Shown: positions 21,331 to 32,783 of the stretch, in pieces | Numbering within the stretch: position 1 is the first letter of the stretch | How the letters are laid out: each line of letters begins with the position of its first letter | Assembly (NCBI RefSeq): GCF_007753265.1 | Contig: NZ_CP036349.1 | Coordinates: 704,263 to 768,262 of the forward strand | Direction: 5' to 3' | DNA length: 64,000 nt | Source: Botrimarina mediterranea | GTDB taxonomy: Bacteria; Planctomycetota; Planctomycetia; Pirellulales; Lacipirellulaceae | Made by a program: the position numbers and the translations under genes | The notes under the pieces: model-generated | The model's database searches: none | Told to the model about the DNA's origin: nothing | Seen by the model: the letters and a program-made list of their open reading frames with translations, nothing else

Positions 21331-22255
21331 GCCTGTCCGCCTCCGATTGCGGGCGCCGCCGCAGTCGTTGCTGGAACCGGTCGAGTGCAATCACAACGGG
21401 GTCCCACCTCTTCGTCTTGCGGCCGTAGAGCGAAAGCTGACTCGGGTTGAGGAACTGCCGACCATAGCCACGTTGCCGCATTCGGCGATGGAGAACAACG
21501 TGCTCGCAGTCCTCGCCGCCGTAGGTGGCGGAAAGAAAGGCCTCGGTGCGGTAGAAGCCCATGCCGCCAAAGCAGGAGTAGACCGGTTGCAGCGGGTCGC
21601 CGAGGCGCCACGACAAGAGGTTGCCTTCCCGGCCGGAGACTTCGTCGTACGATCCCTCGCTGCGGTAAGCCCAGGTGTCGTAGTGCAGCGGCACGTACGG
21701 GCTGAGCCGCCGGCGCTGGATAATCACACCGTAGGAACCGACGAAGTCCCATCCTGGGGAGCCGAAGGTGTGCGCGACGCCGTCTTCGAGCCAGCCGCCT
21801 GCGAGGTCGAGGTCCAGGACGCAGACGTAATCGACGCCGGCCCAGTTGTCGCGGACATACCGCTGGCACTGCGTGCGGTAGCTTGCCATCGATGCCGCCC
21901 GCGTCAGGCAGCGCAGTGGGGGGTGAGTCGGGTCGCCGAGTTGCTCGCTCTGCACGTGGACCCGCTCGTTGGCGGCCGCCCAGACCCTCAGCATGTCCGG
22001 TGTCAGATCGGACGAGTCATTCTCGTAGACGAAAACACGGTAGTCGGCGAAGCCACCGCCAAGTCGTTCGATCCGCTCGATCGTCGCAGGGAGATGACCT
22101 GCAACATTACGCGCCAATCCAACAACCGCGCAGGTGCTGCACGCCATCTCTCGATGACCCAATTCGATGCGGCGTCGAAATTGCGAGATGCTGGATGGTG
22201 AGGGACGGAACCGACCACTGATTGACTCAAGGCGCTTTGCGTCGTCCCAGTCCAT
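21320..22255 (-). CDS. Glycosyltransferase resembling the CAP59/mannosyltransferase family
   Basis: A protein of 311 residues from ATG 22255; ATG 22147 (MACSTCAVVGLARN) is an alternative that keeps the whole recognisable domain. Visible are VVGLARNVAGHLPATIERIE, VFVYENDSSDLTPD, the DLDLAGGW motif (DxD-like, metal and sugar-nucleotide binding) and YSCFGGMGFYRTEAF. This layout matches the fungal-type cryptococcal mannosyltransferase-like families found sporadically in bacteria. It is the first gene of a two-gene operon with the overlapping glycosyltransferase at 20179-21330. Substrates are unknown. Confidence 0.75.
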   Translation of the reverse strand: MDWDDAKRLESISGRFRPSPSSISQFRRRIELGHREMACSTCAVVGLARNVAGHLPATIERIERLGGGFADYRVFVYENDSSDLTPDMLRVWAAANERVHVQSEQLGDPTHPPLRCLTRAASMASYRTQCQRYVRDNWAGVDYVCVLDLDLAGGWLEDGVAHTFGSPGWDFVGSYGVIIQRRRLSPYVPLHYDTWAYRSEGSYDEVSGREGNLLSWRLGDPLQPVYSCFGGMGFYRTEAFLSATYGGEDCEHVVLHRRMRQRGYGRQFLNPSQLSLYGRKTKRWDPVVIALDRFQQRLRRRPQSEADRHVA

Positions 22256-22460
22256 TGGCGGCGGCTTGGAGCAAGAACATCCCCTCGGCCCTCGCAATCC
22301 GGCCTAAATCAACACGAGGCCGAGGCGAAATCTGAGCGGCGACGTGTGAAAAAAAGAGAGAGACCCTTTAATTGGAATTCGGCAACGACCACGTCGAGGA
22401 TTAGGCAAAATTTGCGGCCTTCGTTCGCTAGCAGTCGAAGGCGGTGATCCAATAGAAACG

Positions 22461-22496
22461 CGAAAGCCCGCGAGGCAATTGCCTCGCGGGCTTTCG
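22461..22496 (-). terminator. Perfect 36-bp palindrome, likely terminator
   Basis: CGAAAGCCCGCGAGGCAATT and its exact continuation form a perfect palindrome 29 nt downstream of the stop of the Cys-rich protein gene (minus strand). The AAAG/CTTTC ends give short T-tracts in either direction. Confidence 0.75.
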
Positions 22497-22524
22497 TTGT
22501 TGCAGTGTCGGACGAAGACGTGAC

Positions 22525-23274
22525 TCATCCCTGGTAAATCACAATCGCCCCGCCGTGAGCGCGGAACACCACAGTAGCGGTGAAACCGCAATCCCAGACG
22601 ATGTCGACCTTGCCGCGGCCCAGCAGGCCGGGCCTGGCGTTGCAGACCCGCGGGGCGCCGGTGCAGCACGCCGGGACACACAGCGGCACTTCGTAATGGG
22701 CGCCGGTGCAGTCGGCCGGATTGTCGACGCAGACCGCGGTGTTGACGCCGGGGCCGTAGCAGCGGTAGGCCCGCTTGGCTGACAGGGTGGTGCGATAATC
22801 GACGACGTTGATCGGGCAGCAGACCGGCCCGGCGGGCGCCGGGGCATGCTCGGCAACCACGACGGAGGGGGCGGGCTCAGCCGAGGGTTGGGCAGCGGGC
22901 TCGGCAGGGGTCACGACGACCGACTGTTCGACGGGCGACTGTTCGACGGGCTCTTCAACCGGCGCCGCGGGCTCGGTGACCTCAGCCACTTCGGCGACGG
23001 GCTCTTCGGTCAAGGGCTCGTCAGCCAAGGGCACGGATTCGGTCGGAGCCTCTGGAACCGAAGTCTCCGGAGCGGCTTCTGCTGGCGCGGGTGGCGTCGG
23101 CTCGGCGGGGGTCTCAAGAGTCGGGGGGGCGTCGGCAGCGGCTTCGACCGCTTGCTGGGCGTCTGCGGCCGGCGCCTCGACGGCGGGCTCGTCGGGCGTC
23201 TGGGCGACAACGCCAAGCGTGGCCGTCGCGGCAAGGGCTAGAGCTAAGGCGAAGCGGGAAAACGGCAGCGTCAT
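22525..23274 (-). CDS. Secreted Pro/Glu/Ala-rich protein with a Cys-rich C-terminal domain
   Basis: A protein of 249 residues. A signal peptide (MTLPFSRFALALALAATATL, cleavage near VVAQ) is followed by about 125 residues of low-complexity Ala/Pro/Glu/Val sequence with short repeats such as PAEPTPP and EEPVEQSPVEQS. The last 100 residues form a compact domain with nine Cys (CCPINVVDYR, YRCYGPG, CVDNPADCTGAHY, CVPACCTG, RVCNARPG, DCGF), suggesting disulfides. It looks like an exported protein whose folded domain is held away from the envelope by a flexible stalk. The domain is not one I recognise. Confidence 0.8.
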   Translation of the reverse strand: MTLPFSRFALALALAATATLGVVAQTPDEPAVEAPAADAQQAVEAAADAPPTLETPAEPTPPAPAEAAPETSVPEAPTESVPLADEPLTEEPVAEVAEVTEPAAPVEEPVEQSPVEQSVVVTPAEPAAQPSAEPAPSVVVAEHAPAPAGPVCCPINVVDYRTTLSAKRAYRCYGPGVNTAVCVDNPADCTGAHYEVPLCVPACCTGAPRVCNARPGLLGRGKVDIVWDCGFTATVVFRAHGGAIVIYQG

Positions 23275-23427
23275 GGGAGGCCTCTTCGTAGGAGTGACAC
23301 GGGTGAGGTGCTCCTACGATTATAGCGGATTCCGTGGCCATTTGCGCTCTAAACCTGGCCACGAAGCCGCTGAAAAGGCCGCTAACTTAGCCCTCTCTCG
23401 AGGCATAAGTCGGCCGTCGGCCGGGCC

Positions 23428-26415
<2,988 letters not shown>

Positions 26416-26719
26416 CAGGGGAGTGGCTGGAGGCTAGAGGCTAGAGGCTAGACCTTTGGGGGCAGGGCATGAGCCGTGTCGACCCGACCACGGCGCGCAC
26501 CACCTCCGCATCGCTTAACGATCGGCCCCCCTAGCTCACGCCCAAGAGGCAAATCGCCGGCGCCGCTAGCAACGTTGAAAAACGTGCCGGCGTCACAACC
26601 GGCGCCACACGGCTGACACTCCCAGCCGGCACTAGTAGCAAACTCCCGCTGCGGCGGGCCGCCGCGCCTGCTAGAACGCCTGCTCTGGTCTATTCCCCGA
26701 ATGAGAACTCACCGTACGC
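26416..26719. other. Divergent intergenic region between ftsK and the barrel gene
   Basis: About 304 bp with no supported gene. It contains three tandem copies of the heptamer GAGGCTA (26430-26450) just upstream of ftsK. Promoters for both directions are expected here, but no clear motif was identified. Confidence 0.5.
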
Positions 26720-27886
26720 ATGCGATGCTGCACGTTAGCCGCCGTCGGCGTTGTGATCGTGGCGGCGATTGTCATCGGGGGCGCCCTCGCTCGGGCCGAA
26801 GTACCGTCGCCGGCGTTCCGGTCGTTCTTTCAAATCGGGGCCACGCCAGGTTATTGCTCTACCGACGAAGTGTCGGGCAACACGGCGTCGCTATCTTTAT
26901 CGACTATCGAGGTCGGAGCCGCTTATAGCCTCTCCAATGATGTCTTTGCAGACAGCCAGAGCGACTGGGACATGGTCGCCGTAGGCAACGATACTCGCTT
27001 TGCCGACGACCTCAACGGAAACGGCAGCCCCGGAGTGGTGAGGCTCTATGACGACCCGGATGGCGATGGGCTGATTGCGTATCACGAAGCCAGCTTCATT
27101 CTCTACGACGTCGGGAATGTGTTTTTCAATCGCATCGAAGCGACGGAGACTTTTAAGGTTAGCGGCGGCGAGTTGATGAAGCAGCACGTGCTGTTCGGCG
27201 ACGCCGGCGCCAATTCGCTCTTGACCGGTTGGCGCGGTGAAGCCCTCATGGACGGGGTCGCTGTCTCGGGTGGAGACGAAGTGGTTGGCAATTGGCGCTC
27301 GCCAGCCGAGGCCCACAGCACAGGCGTCCGCCGCGCGCTCGAAACCACCAAGTTCGCCGCGTACACAACCTTCGGCCTTCGCTACGCCAAACTCGAAAGC
27401 GATTTTTCGTTTGTTGGCACCGGAAGCATCCTGGGAACGACCTGGGTCGCCACGCAGGTTGATCACGACCTGATCGGACCGCAGGTCGGAATCGGCGCCG
27501 TCGCCGAGAGCGACATCTGGCGGTTCGAGTCGGTGCTGTTGACGACGCTCGGCTACCAGCGGATCGACTACCGGCAGCAGAGTGTCTTCGGCGAAGAAGT
27601 GATTCCCGGAGCGCTGAACCGACCTGCGACCGCTCGCACTACCGATACCTTCACCGCGTATGGCGAAGAGCATGTCGCGTGGCTCAACGAAATACGCTTA
27701 ATGGCGAGCTGCCGACTGACGCCCTACTTGCGGATCGATGGCGGCTGGCGTGGCGCGCTCGCCACGCAGTTCCACAACGCCACCCTCGCGACCGCGTGGA
27801 TCGCCCCCGACTTCGGCGTCTACCCCCGCGACGGCGAAACCCTGTTCTACGACTACTGGACGCTCGGACTGACGTACGAGTTTTAG
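26720..27886 (+). CDS. Outer-membrane beta-barrel protein, BBP7-like
   Basis: A protein of 388 residues. A signal peptide (CTLAAVGVVIVAAIVIGGAL, cleavage near ARAE) is followed by alternating beta-type segments: SLSTIEVGAAYSLSN, SFILYDVGNVFFNRIE, TFGLRYAKLESDFSF, GPQVGIGAV, RIDGGWRGALATQ and YDYWTLGLTYEF. The C-terminal Phe is typical of barrels inserted by the BAM complex. The acidic DDLNGNGSPG...DDPDGDG segment could bind Ca2+. The family resemblance is to the BBP7/Lpg1974-like barrels that are numerous in planctomycetes. It is a single gene convergent with truB. The cargo or role is unknown. Confidence 0.75.
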   Translation: MRCCTLAAVGVVIVAAIVIGGALARAEVPSPAFRSFFQIGATPGYCSTDEVSGNTASLSLSTIEVGAAYSLSNDVFADSQSDWDMVAVGNDTRFADDLNGNGSPGVVRLYDDPDGDGLIAYHEASFILYDVGNVFFNRIEATETFKVSGGELMKQHVLFGDAGANSLLTGWRGEALMDGVAVSGGDEVVGNWRSPAEAHSTGVRRALETTKFAAYTTFGLRYAKLESDFSFVGTGSILGTTWVATQVDHDLIGPQVGIGAVAESDIWRFESVLLTTLGYQRIDYRQQSVFGEEVIPGALNRPATARTTDTFTAYGEEHVAWLNEIRLMASCRLTPYLRIDGGWRGALATQFHNATLATAWIAPDFGVYPRDGETLFYDYWTLGLTYEF

Positions 27887-27919
27887 AACGCGTTCGCATT
27901 TAGAGAGCCCCGGAGGGGC

Positions 27920-28083
27920 GGCAGCGCGTAGCCAGGGGCGCAAGCCCCTGGAAGTGCTCGATCGACGTAGAAGCCCCGGAGGGGCGACAGCAACTTGGAC
28001 GCGACGCTGCTGTCGCCCCTCCGGGGCTTCCACAGAATGTCTCGACTTGCCCCAGGGGCTTGCGCCCCTGGCTACGCGCTGCC
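27920..28083. repeat. Nested double palindrome between convergent genes
   Basis: Outer arms of 32 bp (27920-27951 and 28052-28083, starting GGCAGCGCGTAGCCAGGGGC) are perfect inverses. Inside them, 23-bp arms (27970-27992 and 28008-28030, starting GAAGCCCCGGAGGGGC) are also perfect. The first outer arm itself contains CCAGGGGCGCAAGCCCCTGG. It fills most of the gap between the barrel gene and truB. Confidence 0.92.
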
Positions 28084-28102
28084 GTCCCTACGGGACTACT
28101 TA

Positions 28103-29002
28103 CTACTTAAACACATGCGTCGGCTGCAAACGCCCGTTGCCGCGGGGCTTCATCAGAGCGATCAGCCGACCGCTGGCGTCGAACGCCGCCATTTCGTCCC
28201 CGCGGGGCGCCTTGGGGCGATCGAGAAAGCGCCCGTTGTGAAGCTCTTGGACCTCGGTGTAACTCACCTCGATCCGCGGCAAGTTGGAAACCGCCAGCGC
28301 GGCCGGTAAGAGCAGGGCGGTGACGGTTTCCTCGTCGAGGGCGTCCATGTGCAACGCATCCTCAACGCGGAACTCGCCGATCTCGGTCCGCTCTAGCGCC
28401 GACATCACCGCCGCGGTGCCGAGCGAGTTAGCGAGGTCGCGGCCGATTGCGCGGACGTACGTCCCGCTGCCGCAGTGGATGTCGAGCACCAACTCGGGAT
28501 ACTCATAACGCACGGCCGACAGCTCGTGAACACGAATGCGTCGCGGCTGCATGTCGGGCGCGGCGCCGGCGCGGGCGAGGTCGTAGGCCTTCTCACCGCC
28601 GATCTTGATCGCGGAGTAGGCCGGCGGGGTCTGTTCGATCTCGCCAACAAAGTTCGGCAGCGCCGCTTCGATCTCCGCGAGCGTCGGAATCGGAGCGTCG
28701 GGCAGCTCTTCACTCGGCAACTCGATGTCGTCGCTCGGGCTGCGGCGGCCGAGGAGGAACGTGCCACGGTAACGCTTCGGCTGCCGCTGGACTTGTTCAA
28801 TCAGCCGCGTCGCGGGGCCAACGCACAGCACAAGAACGCCCGTCGCGATCGGATCGAGCGTCCCCGCGTGCCCCACCTTCGCGGCCTTCTCGCCGGTCGC
28901 CTTCGCGTGCTGCTTCAAGAGCCACTGCACGCGGTTGACCACGTCGCGCGACGTGACGCCGGCGGGCTTGTTGATGTTGAGCAGACCAAAAAGACTAGCC
29001 AC
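28103..29002 (-). CDS. truB: tRNA pseudouridine(55) synthase
   Basis: A protein of 299 residues. It makes pseudouridine 55 in the T-loop of tRNA. The signature GLLNINKPAGVTSRDVVNRV and the catalytic motif VGHAGTLDPIATGVL with Asp50 are intact, followed by GTFLLGRRSPSDDIE, QTPPAYSAIKIGGEKAYDLA and CGSGTYVRAIGRDL. The C-terminal 60 residues give a small PUA-like end. It stands alone here: the usual partners infB, rbfA and rpsO are not adjacent. Start ATG 29002. Confidence 0.96.
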   Translation of the reverse strand: MASLFGLLNINKPAGVTSRDVVNRVQWLLKQHAKATGEKAAKVGHAGTLDPIATGVLVLCVGPATRLIEQVQRQPKRYRGTFLLGRRSPSDDIELPSEELPDAPIPTLAEIEAALPNFVGEIEQTPPAYSAIKIGGEKAYDLARAGAAPDMQPRRIRVHELSAVRYEYPELVLDIHCGSGTYVRAIGRDLANSLGTAAVMSALERTEIGEFRVEDALHMDALDEETVTALLLPAALAVSNLPRIEVSYTEVQELHNGRFLDRPKAPRGDEMAAFDASGRLIALMKPRGNGRLQPTHVFK

Positions 29003-29018
29003 TTAGAAGATTGGTTGT

Positions 29019-29114
29019 GAAATGACGAAGCAAGAATGACGAATGACGAACCTCTCGGATGGATCACGACGCAGCCGACAGGTTCGTCATTCGTGCTTCG
29101 TCATTCGTCATTTC
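29019..29114. repeat. Inverted repeat of the ATGACGAA type
   Basis: GAAATGACGAAGCAAGAATG... (29019-29053) and its inverse ending TTCGTCATTTC (29080-29114) pair with one substitution region. Each arm contains a direct repeat of AATGACGAA. It lies between two co-directional genes, filling the gap from truB to the methyltransferase. Confidence 0.85.
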
Positions 29115-29118
29115 GATG

Positions 29119-29784
29119 CTAAAGCACGACCGCCAACGCAAACCCATCATGCCCCTTCGCCCCAACCGTCTGCACGACCGTTGAAGTGACGCGTGGCTCG
29201 TGTTCGAGCATCTCGATCAAGCGGCGGCAGCCGAGGACGTCCTCGTCGCGGCTTTCGGAGTCGGCGAGCTTGCCGCGGCGGACGACGTTGTCCACGACGA
29301 TCAGGCTGCCGGGCCGCGTTAGCTTGAGGGCCCACTGGAAGTACTCGGGGATCGACGGCTTGTCGGCGTCGATGAACACCAAGTCGAACGGCCCGGCGCC
29401 CTCGGCTTCCAACTGCGGCAGCGTATCGATCGCCATCCCGACGCGTAGGTCCACCGAGTCGATGACGCCGGCGTTCTGGAGGTTCGACTGGGCGACCGTG
29501 GCGTGGTGCGGGTCGGCTTCGAGCGTCACGACGCGGCCGCCGTCGGGCAACGCCCGGGCGAGCCAGATCGTGCTGTAGCCCCCCAGCGTGCCGACCTCGA
29601 GCACCTTGAGGGCGCCGACAGATTTCGCCAAGACATGTAGCATCTGCCCCTGCAGCGGCGAGACGGCGATCTCCGGCAGCCCCGCCGCGACGCTGGACGC
29701 TAGAGCGCTGCTGAGGGCGTTGTCGTGCCCGGCGAGACGGGGGGCGACATAGTCGTCAACGGCAGCCCAGGGTTCGTGAGACAT
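29119..29784 (-). CDS. Class I SAM-dependent O-methyltransferase (CCoAOMT-like)
   Basis: A protein of 221 residues. The SAM-binding motif VLEVGTLGGYSTIWLARAL (about 60-78) is followed by VVTLEADPHHATVAQSNLQ and the metal-binding DLVFIDADKPSIPEYFQWAL, then the second part of the metal site VDNVVRRGKL. This is the Mg2+-dependent catechol/caffeoyl-CoA O-methyltransferase type (family 3). The bacterial substrates of such proteins are usually undefined. It lies 116 bp upstream of truB and on the same strand. Start ATG 29784. Confidence 0.88.
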   Translation of the reverse strand: MSHEPWAAVDDYVAPRLAGHDNALSSALASSVAAGLPEIAVSPLQGQMLHVLAKSVGALKVLEVGTLGGYSTIWLARALPDGGRVVTLEADPHHATVAQSNLQNAGVIDSVDLRVGMAIDTLPQLEAEGAGPFDLVFIDADKPSIPEYFQWALKLTRPGSLIVVDNVVRRGKLADSESRDEDVLGCRRLIEMLEHEPRVTSTVVQTVGAKGHDGFALAVVL

Positions 29785-29888
29785 GCGTCAGGGAGCGAAG
29801 AGGGGTCAGTGTACGAGCGGCTTTGAATAAAGGATAACGGAGGGACGACAGGGGCGGCAGCGTCCCGCAGAAACCTTGCAATGTTGAT

Positions 29889-29990
29889 TGTGGGAGGGGG
29901 CTCCAGACCGCGATTACGGTATCCCTACCGAAGCGGCCCCTACCGAAACGGTATGGTGCGCGTCATCGGCGTCTGGAGACGCCTCCCACA
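29889..29990. repeat. TGTGGGAGG palindromic element, copy 2
   Basis: Ends TGTGGGAGGGGGCTCCAGAC and GTCTGGAGACGCCTCCCACA. The central signal is in the reverse orientation (GGTATGGTGCGC), and the copy carries extra internal sequence with TACCGAAGCGG/CTACCGAAACGG, making it 102 bp. It lies between divergent genes, upstream of rsmG. Confidence 0.9.
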
Positions 29991-30048
29991 GTTTGAAGAC
30001 ATGATTTTGCGAGACGATCTCAACCTCAGCCGATTGTGAGAAGCCGAC

Positions 30049-30762
30049 TTGGCCGAAGCCGACAAATCTGACGAACCCGTTGCCGAAGAAACCCTCGCCG
30101 AGGTCGCCGCCCGTTGCGGGCTGGGCTTCTCGCGCGAGGCGATGTCGCGCCTCGACAACTATCGCCAGTTGCTGTGGGACTGGAACGAGAAACTCAACCT
30201 CACCCGCCACACGACGGTCGAGAAGTTCGTTACGCGCGACCTGTTCGACACGGCGCAGCTCTCGTTATTGATCCCTAACGGCGAGAAGGTGCTCGACATC
30301 GGTTCCGGCGGTGGTGTGCCCGGTATCCCGCTGGCGATCTTACGGCCCGATCTCAAAGTCTACCTCTGCGAGTCGGTCAACAAGAAGGCGAACGTCCTCT
30401 TCGACATGGTCGAAAAGCTGGGCCTCGACGTGACGGTTTACGCCGCGCGGGTCGAGGCCGTTGTCGAACGCAGCTCGCAGGCGCCGAAGTTTGACACGCT
30501 CATCGCGCGGGGCGTCGGCCCGCTGTGGAAGTTCATGTTCTGGTTGCGACCTCACCACGAGCAGTGGAAGCGGCTGGTGTTGCTCAAGGGCCCGAGTTGG
30601 CCCGATGAGCGCGGCGAAGCGCGGCACCGCGGGCTGATGAAGGGCTTCGACCTTCGCCGCATTGCCGAGTACGAGAACCCTCATAACGGCGCCGTTACAA
30701 CCGTGCTGACCGTCACCCGGGCTGAGAAGCCCGCGTCTGGCAAGCCGGGCAAGCGGCGCTAG
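30049..30762 (+). CDS. rsmG: 16S rRNA (guanine-N7) methyltransferase
   Basis: A protein of 237 residues that methylates G527 of 16S rRNA in the family. Motifs: RLDNYRQLLWDWNEKLNLTR, VLDIGSGGGVPGIPLAIL (SAM-binding), VYLCESVNKKANVL and the ARVEAV helix. An in-frame stop just upstream leaves TTG 30049 as the first usable start; the next Met (30142) would cut into the domain. The C-terminal 25 residues form a basic Lys/Arg/Gly tail (EKPASGKPGKRR). It is not in the usual oriC cluster with mnmG or parAB. Confidence 0.92.
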   Translation: MAEADKSDEPVAEETLAEVAARCGLGFSREAMSRLDNYRQLLWDWNEKLNLTRHTTVEKFVTRDLFDTAQLSLLIPNGEKVLDIGSGGGVPGIPLAILRPDLKVYLCESVNKKANVLFDMVEKLGLDVTVYAARVEAVVERSSQAPKFDTLIARGVGPLWKFMFWLRPHHEQWKRLVLLKGPSWPDERGEARHRGLMKGFDLRRIAEYENPHNGAVTTVLTVTRAEKPASGKPGKRR

Positions 30763-30918
30763 TTTTATTGAATGTAACAGTTGTGTATCCGCTGGCGCCC
30801 CGCAAGCAATCCTTTGCTGGCCAACCGGCGGATGCTCCGGTAGATTGGCGGTGTCGATGTTGTCGCGGCCGGTGTCGGCCGACCCCTACGACTCCGTCTC
30901 ATCACGAAGGAGAACCCC

Positions 30919-31263
30919 ATGGCCGACAAGCCTGAAACCCCCGAATCCAAGCCCGCCCAAGCCCAACCCGAAACCGCCGCGCGTCAGCGTGTCGAGGTCG
31001 AGGACAAGGACGCGGTCTGTCTTTACGCCAACTTCTGCCGCGTGACCGGCACCCCCGAGGAGTTGATCCTCGACTTCGGCCTCAACTCGCAGCCCTACGG
31101 CGTGCCGACCGAGCCCGTCCAGGTCAAGCAGCGGATCGTCACCAATTACTTCACCGCCAAGCGGATGCTCCAGGCCCTGCACCTCTCGGTGCAGAGGCAC
31201 GAGCAGGCGTTTGGCGTGCTCGAGACCGACGTCCAAAAGCGCGTCGTCAAACAGCAGAACTGA
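30919..31263 (+). CDS. DUF3467 protein
   Basis: A protein of 114 residues. After a Pro/Ala-rich N-terminus (25 residues), the DUF3467 domain follows: YANFCRVTGTPEELILDFGL and VQVKQRIVTNYFTAKRMLQAL. These small proteins are widespread in bacteria and archaea; their function is unknown. AGGAG precedes ATG 30919 at ideal spacing. A strong terminator hairpin follows at 31431-31466, after a palindromic repeat. Confidence 0.92.
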   Translation: MADKPETPESKPAQAQPETAARQRVEVEDKDAVCLYANFCRVTGTPEELILDFGLNSQPYGVPTEPVQVKQRIVTNYFTAKRMLQALHLSVQRHEQAFGVLETDVQKRVVKQQN

Positions 31264-31264
31264 A

Positions 31265-31360
31265 ATCAGTAGTCAGGTATCAGGAGTCAGTAGTCAGGGC
31301 GTGCTACCGCACGGATGAGCTGACATCTCCTGACTACTGATTACTGACCCCTGACGACTG
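31265..31360. repeat. Inverted repeat of the CAGTAGTCAG type
   Basis: ATCAGTAGTCAGGTATCAGG... at 31265-31298 and the imperfect inverse CCTGACTACTGATTACTGAC... at 31328-31360. Each arm also holds internal direct repeats of AGTCAG or TGACT. Confidence 0.8.
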
Positions 31361-31430
31361 GTCGATCCGGTTGAAACGATTCTTCCGGCAGTCGGGCGGC
31401 CAGCGCGCCTCAGCGTGACCTACGTTTGTA

Positions 31431-31466
31431 GCGGCCCGGGAACCGTGGTTCCCGGGCCGCTTTTTT
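31431..31466 (+). terminator. Rho-independent terminator after the DUF3467 gene
   Basis: GCGGCCCGGGAACC pairs with GGTTCCCGGGCCGC and is followed by TTTTTT (31461-31466). The next gene starts only 26 nt downstream, so either its promoter overlaps the hairpin or it depends on readthrough. Confidence 0.88.
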
Positions 31467-31491
31467 CGTTGGTTGGCTGGGGCAACTTGCT

Positions 31492-32637
31492 GTGCGATCG
31501 ATCTACCTCGACTACAACGCGACCACCCCTCTGGCGCCCGTGACGCAAGAGGCGATGCTGCCGTACCTGGCGGACCGCTTCGCCGACCCGCTCGGTGAAC
31601 ACACGGCCGGCCGCGTGGTCGCGGAGGCGATCGAAGACGCTCGCGCGAAGCTGGCGATGGCGATCGGCGCCGCGCCAGACGAGATCGTCTGGACCTCCAG
31701 CGGCACCGAGGCGTCGAACCTCGCGCTCCGCGGCTTGGTCGAACCCGTCCTCCGTGCCGGCGAGACGCCGCACCTGATCGTCTCCGCCGTCGATCACGCC
31801 GCTGTCCAAGGCCCGGCGAGGTTCTTGTCACGGCTCGGCGCCGACTTAACCGTCGTTGAAGTGGACAAGTGCGGACACGTATCGCCCGACGCGATCACCG
31901 AAGCGCTGCGGCCCTCGACGCGGCTCGTGAGCGTCGTCCACGCCAACGAAGAGATCGGCGTCGTGCAGCCGATCGCCGAGATCGCGACGATCTGTCGGAG
32001 CGAAGGCGTCCTCTTCCACACCGACGCGGCGCAGTCGCTGGCGAAGCTGCCGCTCGATGTTCGCGAACTCGACATCGACCTGATGAGCCTCTCGGCCCAC
32101 AAGGCCTACGGCCCCAAGGGCGTCGGCGCGCTGTACGTGCGACGCGGCGTCCCTGTCGAGCCGCAGCTCTGGGGCGCAAGCCACGAGTCGGGCCAACGCG
32201 CCGGCATGCCGAACGTCGCCGGCCTCGTCGGCTTCGGCGCGATCGCCGGCGTCGCCCAGCAATGCCTCGGCGATTCCACGCAGCGCTTGCGGACGCTCAC
32301 CAATCGACTCGAACAACGATTGATCGCCGGCGCCGAAGACTCGCGTCTCTACGGACCCTCCATCGAACACCGGCTGGCGGGAACGCTCTGCGTCGCCCTG
32401 CCGCGTGTCGCGGCAACGGACCTACTCGCCGCCGTGCCCGAGCTCTGCGCCGCCTCGTGTGCGAGTGGCGACCCCAGCGTCGGCGTTTCCCTCAGCCCAA
32501 CGCTCCGCGCCATCGGCGCCGAACCCGCCGAGGCCGCCGGGGCGATGCGCCTGTCGCTCGGTTGGTACACCGAAGAATCGGAGATCGAAACAGCCGCCGA
32601 CGCGCTGCTAGCGGCGTGGGAACGCCTGCGGTCGTAG
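31492..32637 (+). CDS. Cysteine desulfurase (IscS/NifS family)
   Basis: A protein of 381 residues. It is a PLP enzyme taking sulfur from cysteine for Fe-S clusters or thio-modification. Visible: IYLDYNATTPLAP at the N-terminus, SSGTEASNLALRG, His102 in VDHAAV, FHTDAAQS, the PLP Lys204 in SLSAHKAYGPKG, and Cys323 in the loop CAASCASGDPSVGVS. The active-site Cys loop departs from the common SSGSACTS but keeps a Cys at the right distance. No iscU, sufU or mnmA is adjacent. The start is GTG 31492, 26 nt after a terminator; no strong ribosome binding site is visible. Confidence 0.9.
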   Translation: MRSIYLDYNATTPLAPVTQEAMLPYLADRFADPLGEHTAGRVVAEAIEDARAKLAMAIGAAPDEIVWTSSGTEASNLALRGLVEPVLRAGETPHLIVSAVDHAAVQGPARFLSRLGADLTVVEVDKCGHVSPDAITEALRPSTRLVSVVHANEEIGVVQPIAEIATICRSEGVLFHTDAAQSLAKLPLDVRELDIDLMSLSAHKAYGPKGVGALYVRRGVPVEPQLWGASHESGQRAGMPNVAGLVGFGAIAGVAQQCLGDSTQRLRTLTNRLEQRLIAGAEDSRLYGPSIEHRLAGTLCVALPRVAATDLLAAVPELCAASCASGDPSVGVSLSPTLRAIGAEPAEAAGAMRLSLGWYTEESEIETAADALLAAWERLRS

Positions 32638-32663
32638 TTCGCCTCGCCCGGTGCTGGATCGAA

Positions 32664-32738
32664 GAACCGGACGCTAAGGCGTGCCGGCTGATGTTGACAG
32701 GCAATCTTCATCAGCCGCGGGGCCTCAGCCCCCGGTTC
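32664..32738. repeat. Imperfect palindrome between convergent genes
   Basis: GAACCGGACGCTAAGGCGTG...CTGATG faces CATCAGCCGCGGGGCCTCAG...CCGGTTC. The right arm (32710-32738, 29 bp) is an exact inverted copy of 62764-62792. Confidence 0.85.
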
Positions 32739-32783
32739 GGCCCTTCATCCGTGCCCCGCCGTGTAATCCGTGGTTCCTAACAC

